Source: Sediminibacterium sp. UBA657 (GTDB lineage: Bacteria > Bacteroidota > Bacteroidia > Chitinophagales > Chitinophagaceae). From it: a stretch of DNA of 23,288 nucleotides. The notes beneath the pieces are model-generated. The model searched no databases. It was given only the letters and a program-made list of their open reading frames with translations, and had not been told where the DNA came from. A program made the translations under genes and the position numbers. Shown one piece after another: positions 17,811 to 23,288 of this stretch (position 1 is its first letter; the number at the start of each line of letters is the position of its first letter). The DNA is taken from contig DBOB01000018.1 of NCBI GenBank assembly GCA_002299885.1, forward strand, positions 1 to 23,288, read 5' to 3'.

Positions 17811-18260
17811 ATGGAAATAAAAATTCGAAAAGCAGTTCGTAAAGATTGCGTCCGCATGATGGAATTGATCCAAGAACTAGCTACTTACGAAAAAGCGCCT
17901 GACGAAGTCACTGTATCACTTACTCATTTTGAAGAAAGTGGATTTGGTGCTAACCCAGTTTGGTGGGCTTTTGTAGCCGAAACAAATGGTATAGTCGTAG
18001 GAATGGCATTGTATTATATCCGCTACTCTACATGGAAAGGACAAAGAATGTACTTAGAAGATATTTTAGTCACAGAGGATATGCGTGGACAAAAAATTGG
18101 TAGCCAATTAATGGATGCTTTGATAGTAGAAGCAAAAGAAAAAGGATTCAAAGGCATGAACTGGCAGGTGTTGGATTGGAATGAGCCCGCTATCAATTTC
18201 TACAAAAAATACAACGCTAATTTTGATCCTGAATGGGTGAACTGTTCAATCGTATTTTAA
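17811..18260 (+). CDS. GNAT N-acetyltransferase, diamine/thialysine acetyltransferase (SSAT)-like
   Basis: A 149-residue cytoplasmic acetyltransferase that moves the acetyl group of acetyl-CoA to an amine. It strongly resembles the spermidine/spermine and thialysine N-acetyltransferase branch known from eukaryotes. Shared features are YSTWKGQRMYLEDI (72-85), the acetyl-CoA pyrophosphate loop RGQKIGS (92-98) and LDWNEPAINFYKK (121-133), in which Y131 is the expected general acid. A polyamine, thialysine or related amine substrate is therefore likely but unproven. It lies 92 bp after the PLP gene and its stop is only 5 bp from the stop of the convergent sprF-like gene. Confidence 0.88.
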   Translation: MEIKIRKAVRKDCVRMMELIQELATYEKAPDEVTVSLTHFEESGFGANPVWWAFVAETNGIVVGMALYYIRYSTWKGQRMYLEDILVTEDMRGQKIGSQLMDALIVEAKEKGFKGMNWQVLDWNEPAINFYKKYNANFDPEWVNCSIVF

Positions 18261-18265
18261 ATACA

Positions 18266-19267
18266 CTAGTCAAATAAAGTACGCATTAATTCCTGCTTGC
18301 GCTTGCCAAAAGATTTTGAGAAAGTCAATTCAAAACTATTAGACCTGATACCAGCAGCAGTTAAATCATTGTTATATATATCATAACTTATGCCAAAAAT
18401 ATAACTGTCCATCATGATATTGACAGATGGAACAATGGCATTATTGAAACGATAATAGCAACCTAGATACAAACGCCTATCATGTTCAAATTCATATTTG
18501 ATAGGCAATGAAACACTCCCTCCCAGTACATAATTACTTTCTTTATTTCTATTACTAAATGCACCATGAATCAAGTAAGTGTAGTTTTCATTAAAATACT
18601 TTTCTAGATTCATAAATAAAGTAGAGCGCATTCCAGGCGATTCATTGTAGGGAGAATTGGTAACATCAGGCTTTGCAAAAAAGAATCCATTGGCACTTAA
18701 TTGCAAATAAGTATCATTAGAATGTCTTGTAAATAAAAAACCTGTGTTAGCTGAAAATCTTGAAGGATTAGATAAAAAAACTTCAGCAGTTGGATAACCA
18801 GATAAATTTCCTAATAGGTCATACATGTCACCAAACCTTAATTTAGAACGATCTAAAGTGGTTTGAGAAAAAGTAACTCCCAACCCAAGAGCCAAATTAG
18901 AATATTCATCCCCATCTAAAAACAAATGATAGGCCGAATTCACAGTAATATGATTCGTGTTTAATAACCCATCCATAAGCTGTTCGGAAATTACTTGCCC
19001 CCCTATTCCTATATAATTAGACTGTTCCAACGCATTTCGGTTATACTTTCTATCCCAGCCAACTACAATGGTTTTTGCAAAATTATAACCACCAATGGAT
19101 TGGCTTCTAAAATTTGATTGAATACGTTGATCAAATACTCCGTTACCAACCGATGCAGGAGTCAAAAATTGCGCAGCAGTAAATGGCTGTGATAAAACAA
19201 TTTCTTGCGCAGTTGCCTTAAAAAAGACAAATAGGAAAAGAAATAATATGTGCGCTTTGAGTTTCAA
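18266..19267 (-). CDS. Type IX secretion membrane protein, PorP/SprF family
   Basis: A 333-residue predicted outer-membrane beta-barrel of the PorP/SprF family, whose members help export and attach type-B CTD cargo, as SprF does for the adhesin SprB in Flavobacterium. A signal peptide (1-20, FLFLFVFFKATAQ before cleavage) is followed by the family N-terminal pattern around SQPFTAAQFLTPASVGNG. The remainder shows alternating strands with small turns, for example NHITVNSAYHLFL. The start is a TTG at 19267, one base after the adhesin stop codon. No ATG is available before a stop in this frame, and the TTG gives a proper signal peptide (MKLKAH). The tight coupling to the adhesin gene says that this protein is its dedicated partner. 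Confidence 0.92.
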   Translation of the reverse strand: MKLKAHILFLFLFVFFKATAQEIVLSQPFTAAQFLTPASVGNGVFDQRIQSNFRSQSIGGYNFAKTIVVGWDRKYNRNALEQSNYIGIGGQVISEQLMDGLLNTNHITVNSAYHLFLDGDEYSNLALGLGVTFSQTTLDRSKLRFGDMYDLLGNLSGYPTAEVFLSNPSRFSANTGFLFTRHSNDTYLQLSANGFFFAKPDVTNSPYNESPGMRSTLFMNLEKYFNENYTYLIHGAFSNRNKESNYVLGGSVSLPIKYEFEHDRRLYLGCYYRFNNAIVPSVNIMMDSYIFGISYDIYNNDLTAAGIRSNSFELTFSKSFGKRKQELMRTLFD

Positions 19268-19268
19268 A

Positions 19269-19946
19269 TTATTTTAATAAGAGGACAGTGCCAGTTTTAG
19301 AATTAGTTTGATCGTTTCTGTCTACATATACTGCAGTCCAATAATAAATATCCGAAGGAAGCATATTCCCTTTGAATCTCCCATCCCATCCAACAGATAA
19401 ATCTCTTGTCTCAAAAACAAGATTACCTGATCTGCTGTAAATTTTGAAACCCTTTAATTCTTTAACACCTGAGTTACCTATTATTTTTAAGATATCATTT
19501 AGTCCATCTCCATTTGGAGTAAATGCATTAGGAATTTCAAAATTAAATACAGGAGGGGCGGTAATGTCCGCAAGGGCTGTTGCAATTGTTGATGCTAAAA
19601 CATAATTGGGCGCATCTATACTTCCTAAGTTAATACCAGTAACTGTAACAGTTTTATTTGTACCAATTTCTTTTGTATCAAATGTGGCAGATCCATAATT
19701 GATTGTTACAATATCGGAAGTAATAAAACTAGGACTTGATAAATTAACTATAGCTGTGGTTGTGCCATCATATTGTTTATTGTTTGCAACTGCATTTATA
19801 ATTGCTGTTTTTGGAGTAATATCTCCAGTTAAACCAGTGGGTTGGGTCAATGTATAATTTGCCGAAGGGGAAGTAAAACCTGTTACGGTAATTGGCTTTG
19901 AAATGCCCAATTTTTTTATTAAAATTAAACGAAGGTGTCCCTGCAA
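19269..19946 (-). CDS. Giant surface protein, 3' part after frameshift: YDG/MBG repeats and type-B gliding-motility CTD
   Basis: This frame continues the protein of the next entry after a frameshift at 19911-19917 and is not an independent gene; its first possible start (TTG at 19946) lies inside the upstream coding frame. From the frameshift it completes one YDG/MBG-type repeat (GISKPITVTGF...GDITPK), then holds a second full one (NNKQYDGTTTAIV...ADITA, about residues 47-130). It ends in the gliding-motility-associated C-terminal domain (about 136-225: FEIPNAFTPNGDGLNDILKI, FKIYSRSGNLVFET, GWDGRFKGNMLPSDIYYW). This domain is the type-B signal for type IX secretion and surface attachment. The stop is one base before the sprF-like start, so the two are translationally coupled. 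Without frame correction the domain would not be joined to the rest. Confidence 0.85.
   Translation of the reverse strand: MQGHLRLILIKKLGISKPITVTGFTSPSANYTLTQPTGLTGDITPKTAIINAVANNKQYDGTTTAIVNLSSPSFITSDIVTINYGSATFDTKEIGTNKTVTVTGINLGSIDAPNYVLASTIATALADITAPPVFNFEIPNAFTPNGDGLNDILKIIGNSGVKELKGFKIYSRSGNLVFETRDLSVGWDGRFKGNMLPSDIYYWTAVYVDRNDQTNSKTGTVLLLK
19272..19541 (-). other. Type-B (gliding-motility-associated) C-terminal secretion domain
   Basis: The last 90 or so residues of the surface protein carry the hallmarks of the TIGR04131/CHU_C domain: PNAFTPNGDGLND near its start, a central Y-x-R-x-G-x-x-V-F-E strand (YSRSGNLVFET), GWDG, and a tail ending in GTVLLLK. Known members are cargo of the type IX system and need a SprF-like partner, which is encoded immediately downstream. 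Confidence 0.88.
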
Positions 19947-22900
19947 CAGTTAAACCTGCATCAGCAGGTACTAAACCAACATATGATGCGGTTCCATTAA
20001 TTGTAGCATTGGTGTTTCCATCATAAATTTTATTTGCTCCAGTAATGCCTGTAATACTTAATGCTGCAGGTGTAATGGTAAAATTATTTCCAACATAAGT
20101 GATGTCATAATTTGGATTGTTTGCAGTTGTTAAATCATTTTGTAGAATCGCCCATGGGCCAACTGTTTCTCCAGCAGTTCTTATTAATGTACCATTTAAA
20201 TCAGCTAGTCCTGTAAGTAATGGACTAACCCCGTATGTGTATGTCGGAGGATTTGGAGCACCGTATACTTTGGTTTGACCTGGATCTACTGTAATAGTAA
20301 TTGGCTTTTTATTTATTGTTAAAAATACAAGCGTTCTTGTTAAACTTGTGCAACCTGTTGCATCTATAATTGCACTTGCATAACTATTATAAGTCCCTGC
20401 ATTTATACCCTGTGGTTTTGATGAATTAAGACCACCACTTGAAGCAGTAAACCAAGCAACACTTTGACCAGAGGGAGGAATCAAATCAGGTGTAGTTTGA
20501 AGTAACCCATTATAAATTAAAGAAACAGAATTTGCAACTGGCGCAGCTGGTAATGGATTTACAGTTATAATTATCGGAGTTGATGTGTCTGAACATCCAT
20601 TTGAATTAACAGCTGTTACGCTATATGATCCTGAATTTGAAACATTGATGCCTTGAGTAATAGCCCCAGTTTGCCAAGTATAAGAATAAACACCAGCCGG
20701 ACTTGAATTTGCTGTTAATGTTACCGTCCCACCTTGACAAAAAGTAGTTGCTCCTGATGCTGTAATGGTTGGCTTAGTTGGTAATGTAAAAGTTACCTGA
20801 TCAGAACCTGATATTGCACCATAGCTGACAGTTGCAGAGTAAGTAACTGTATTGCCAGGTGATGTTGAAATAGGATTCACTACAATTTTATTTCCCACTT
20901 CACCTGTTGACCATGTTACAGTGGTATTCAAATTATCAACATCTATAAATTTTATTCCATCCAGACTTGCCACAAATAATCTATTACCAATCATTTCCAT
21001 TCGGTTTGTTGAATCGCCATAGTTGCCATTAGGGGCTCCCCCTGGGCCATAATTAAAATCTCTAGCAGTAGGAAAAGTTATTTTATCTAATTGTGTAAAA
21101 TTTGCTCCATCATTTTTTGAATAATAAACTTGACCTTTTGTAATAAACATAATATTTTTTGTAAATAATATATCTTCGGGAAATGAAACTCCCCTATTAG
21201 GGAGGCTTAATGTATTTATTTGTGAAAAACTTGCCCCTTGATTGCTACTTACTAATAATGGTTTAACTCCTCCTTCAGTCAAAAAAACTTTACCATTACT
21301 GTCGGCCCTAATAATTTGAACTCCATATAAACTAGAAATTTTTGTCCAAGTTGCACCTGCATCTGAAGATTTATATAATTCCTTCCCGCTAATTGTATTT
21401 CCACCTGCATATAGGTTTCCATTTACATCTTGGGTTACAGTATTGGGGTCAAAACCAGGAACTTTTTTTTGCCAACTAACAAGATCTCCATTAGAAGACC
21501 AAATACCACGGTTAAACCCTTTTACAGTTAGAATTGAATAGTTATTTGCAAATAAAATATCCATTGGGCCGCACCCCCCTCCAAAATCTTGCAATTGTTT
21601 CCATGTAACCCCTTCATCGGTTGATTTAAAAATACCATCATCGTTTGTTGAAACATAAATCACATTGTTTTGGTCAACACCCAATGCCATGAAATGAAAA
21701 CCACCTAGACTTGGAAAACCTGCCATCTGCTCCCAGGTTTCACCCCTATCAGTACTTTTATAAATTTTCTCTCTGTTTAAAGAAGGTAAGGCATACAAAT
21801 TACCGTTTAAATCTTTTTTTATATTATAAAATTCTATACCCGATTTTTTTGTCTGCCAAGTTGAATATTTTGAAAATGAACTGTCAATAAATAATGATTG
21901 AGTAGTATTATTACAAATACTTGCATCAGCATTTGTAATATTTATTTTCAAAACTCTAATATCCACTGAAGTATTACAAGTAGTAGTTTGATCAGTAACT
22001 TTTAACTGATAAGTTGTTGTAGCATTGGGAGTTACTCTTGTATTTTGATCAGTACTAGAATTAGACCAAGCATAAGCAAGCTCCTGGTATGGAGTATATT
22101 TGATATTATCATATCTACTCACATCGTAGGCGCCCACTCTAATAGCTCCCTTAGGATTAGTAATTGGAGATGGCAAAGGGCCATCAAAAATAACTGTACT
22201 ATTTAACCAAACTTTCAACGACGTTGGCGTAATGTATACTTTAATCTTGTACCATGTGTTATTACTAACAGGGCTAGTACTTGATGACCTCAAAGGTGTC
22301 CCTTTAAAAACTACATCCCATCCTTGATTGTCAGTTCCATTTGGCCTAGTTCCAATATACAAAATCCTATTTAACCAAGATCCAGATTGTTCCATAATGC
22401 CAAAGCTCTGATCAGCAATGAGAGATCCACTAAACGCATCTACTTCATATGTTCCATAACCGAAATCTTCTCTAGTTGTTTTCATCTCTGCGTCACTAGT
22501 GGTATTATTTGCACGTACTACCTCAACCCCATTGCCTGTTTCACCACTAGTAGTTAATGTTACTGTCCCACTATTAGTTGTTAAAGTAACAAAATCATTT
22601 AATGCATTCGCATTTGAAAAATCATAAATAGTAGTTTTTTGAGTACTATTTAATATTCCGTGTGCGTTAAGATTAACACTACTTCCAGGTAAGATTGTTG
22701 TATCATTATTAAATAACTTAGCATCTACTATACTTAGGAAGGTATTATCGGTGTTTGCGCAATTATTACCATTAGTAACTGTTACAGAATAATTCTGAGT
22801 AATATCAGTTGTTATAAACCTTGTAGTTGCACCCGTATTCCATAAATAACTTGAATACCCAGCACCAGCATCTAAAATAGTTTTTGTTCCACAAACCTTA

Positions 22901-23288
22901 GTTGTATCCATCAAACTATTTATTACTGGTAATGCATATACATTTGTCGTAATTGGCGTTGATGATGGACTTGTACAGCCATTCACAGTAACCGTTGCAC
23001 TATAACTACCACTTGCCGGAGTTGTTGCAGATGAAATTGTCGGATTTTGTGTTGATGAGCTAAACCCATTAACACCTGTCCATGAAAAAGTCCCCCCAGA
23101 AACATTTGCAGTATTAAATACTAAATTACTTCCTACACAAATTGGTGAATTACTTGTAATTATCGGAGCACTTGGTATCGCATATACATTTGTCGTAATT
23201 GGCGTTGATGATGGACTTGTACAGCCATTCACAGTAACCGTTGCACTATAACTACCACTTGCCGCAGTTGTTGCAGATGAAATTGTCG
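19777..23288 (-). CDS. Giant multidomain surface protein (adhesin-like), 5' part, incomplete at window edge
   Basis: The frame is open through the right edge, so the true start and signal peptide lie outside. From the edge inward it shows two near-identical 82-residue Ig-like repeats, then an Ig/PKD-like domain (KVCGTKTILDAG...YLWNTGATT). Next is a ConA-like jelly roll (about 22093-22632; GYGTYEVDAF, GWDVVFKGTPL) and a BNR/Asp-box propeller (about 21090-21790) with S-x-D-x-G-x-T-W repeats (STDRGETW, STDEGVTW, SSDAGATW). Further Ig-like domains follow (FCQGGTVTLTANSS), then an MBG domain (KVYGAPNPPTYTY) and the start of a YDG repeat (NKIYDGNTNATING). After the A7 run the frame reads 44 out-of-frame residues (IGHFKANYRN...) and stops at 19777. 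It is probably a cell-surface protein or adhesin exported through SprA. The enzymatic or sugar-binding roles of the two large domains are unknown. Confidence 0.85.
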   Translation of the reverse strand, partial: TISSATTAASGSYSATVTVNGCTSPSSTPITTNVYAIPSAPIITSNSPICVGSNLVFNTANVSGGTFSWTGVNGFSSSTQNPTISSATTPASGSYSATVTVNGCTSPSSTPITTNVYALPVINSLMDTTKVCGTKTILDAGAGYSSYLWNTGATTRFITTDITQNYSVTVTNGNNCANTDNTFLSIVDAKLFNNDTTILPGSSVNLNAHGILNSTQKTTIYDFSNANALNDFVTLTTNSGTVTLTTSGETGNGVEVVRANNTTSDAEMKTTREDFGYGTYEVDAFSGSLIADQSFGIMEQSGSWLNRILYIGTRPNGTDNQGWDVVFKGTPLRSSSTSPVSNNTWYKIKVYITPTSLKVWLNSTVIFDGPLPSPITNPKGAIRVGAYDVSRYDNIKYTPYQELAYAWSNSSTDQNTRVTPNATTTYQLKVTDQTTTCNTSVDIRVLKINITNADASICNNTTQSLFIDSSFSKYSTWQTKKSGIEFYNIKKDLNGNLYALPSLNREKIYKSTDRGETWEQMAGFPSLGGFHFMALGVDQNNVIYVSTNDDGIFKSTDEGVTWKQLQDFGGGCGPMDILFANNYSILTVKGFNRGIWSSNGDLVSWQKKVPGFDPNTVTQDVNGNLYAGGNTISGKELYKSSDAGATWTKISSLYGVQIIRADSNGKVFLTEGGVKPLLVSSNQGASFSQINTLSLPNRGVSFPEDILFTKNIMFITKGQVYYSKNDGANFTQLDKITFPTARDFNYGPGGAPNGNYGDSTNRMEMIGNRLFVASLDGIKFIDVDNLNTTVTWSTGEVGNKIVVNPISTSPGNTVTYSATVSYGAISGSDQVTFTLPTKPTITASGATTFCQGGTVTLTANSSPAGVYSYTWQTGAITQGINVSNSGSYSVTAVNSNGCSDTSTPIIITVNPLPAAPVANSVSLIYNGLLQTTPDLIPPSGQSVAWFTASSGGLNSSKPQGINAGTYNSYASAIIDATGCTSLTRTLVFLTINKKPITITVDPGQTKVYGAPNPPTYTYGVSPLLTGLADLNGTLIRTAGETVGPWAILQNDLTTANNPNYDITYVGNNFTITPAALSITGITGANKIYDGNTNATINGTASYVGLVPADAGLTVAGTPSFNFNKKIGHFKANYRNRFYFPFGKLYIDPTHWFNWRYYSKNSNYKCSCKQ
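19911..19917 (-). other. Frameshift point: seven-base homopolymer in the surface protein gene
   Basis: Seven T on the plus strand (A7 in the coding strand) mark where homology changes frame. Upstream, GTPSFNFNKK is the middle of a YDG repeat; downstream, GISKPITVTGF continues the same repeat in the other frame. Loss of one A or gain of two restores one reading frame. A sequencing or assembly error, a real inactivating indel and a switchable (phase-variable or slippage) site are all possible. Confidence 0.85.
22934..23288 (-). repeat. Near-identical 246-bp tandem repeat encoding 82-residue Ig-like units
   Basis: Bases 22934-23042 and 23180-23288 match with a single difference (23019 G versus 23265 C, giving Pro versus Ala). 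The period is 246 bp, exactly 82 codons, so the copies keep frame. The array is cut by the window edge and probably continues. Near-perfect DNA identity implies recent duplication or gene conversion. Confidence 0.9.

Noticed and set aside
19911..19917. Programmed -1 ribosomal frameshift at A7
   Set aside because: The frame needed downstream is +1 relative to the upstream frame, and a -1 slip would not reach the CTD. No stimulatory hairpin was recognised.
19269..19946. An independent gene starting at the TTG at 19946
   Set aside because: Its first residues (MQGHLRLILIK) are the out-of-frame reading of upstream coding DNA; domain homology continues across the shift, so it is the 3' part of the large surface protein.
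22934..23288. CRISPR array or mobile-element terminal repeats
   Set aside because: The repeats are 246 bp apart, in frame, and encode Ig-like domains with no spacer structure.

Overview
The window looks like chromosomal DNA from a low-GC member of the Bacteroidota, most likely the Chitinophagaceae or a near relative (the family placement is inference). The evidence is a full-length SprA (the type IX secretion translocon), a PorP/SprF-family membrane protein, a giant surface protein ending in a gliding-motility-type C-terminal domain, a DUF3127 protein, few clear Shine-Dalgarno sequences and promoter elements of the TAnnTTTG type. There are no rRNA or tRNA genes, CRISPR arrays, insertion sequences or phage genes that I can see.

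Layout. At the left edge dnaA (minus strand) ends in a strong intrinsic terminator. Behind it is an AT-rich 349-bp gap with long homopolymers, a short tandem repeat and one DnaA-box-like site. Then, on the plus strand, come a small DUF3127 protein with an SSB-like acidic tip and a COG2509-type FAD dehydrogenase. A secreted zinc phospholipase C/S1-P1-fold protein lies convergent to the dehydrogenase. A two-gene NatA/NatB-type ABC transporter follows (plus). The 7.3-kb sprA gene lies downstream of ruvA (both minus). fabH, a Cys/Met-metabolism PLP enzyme and an SSAT-like GNAT acetyltransferase run on the plus strand. The right end (minus) holds a giant multidomain surface protein that runs off the window, followed after one base by its PorP/SprF-type partner.

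How the genes connect. The left half is mostly housekeeping: replication initiation, recombination, fatty-acid initiation and sulfur amino-acid metabolism. SprA and the adhesin-SprF pair belong to one export route: SprA is the outer-membrane channel, the adhesin is a type-B CTD cargo, and the SprF-like protein is its probable dedicated helper.

The most notable points are in the adhesin. A net +1 frameshift at a seven-base homopolymer separates the secretion/anchoring C-terminal domain from the rest. Two large domains (a ConA-like jelly roll and a BNR/Asp-box propeller) each appear to be inserted into the same loop of an Ig/PKD-like host domain. A near-identical 82-residue tandem repeat runs into the window edge. 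Other points are the SSB-like tail on the DUF3127 protein, a terminator-like hairpin inside the start of the FAD dehydrogenase gene, and TTG starts on both sprA and the sprF-like gene.
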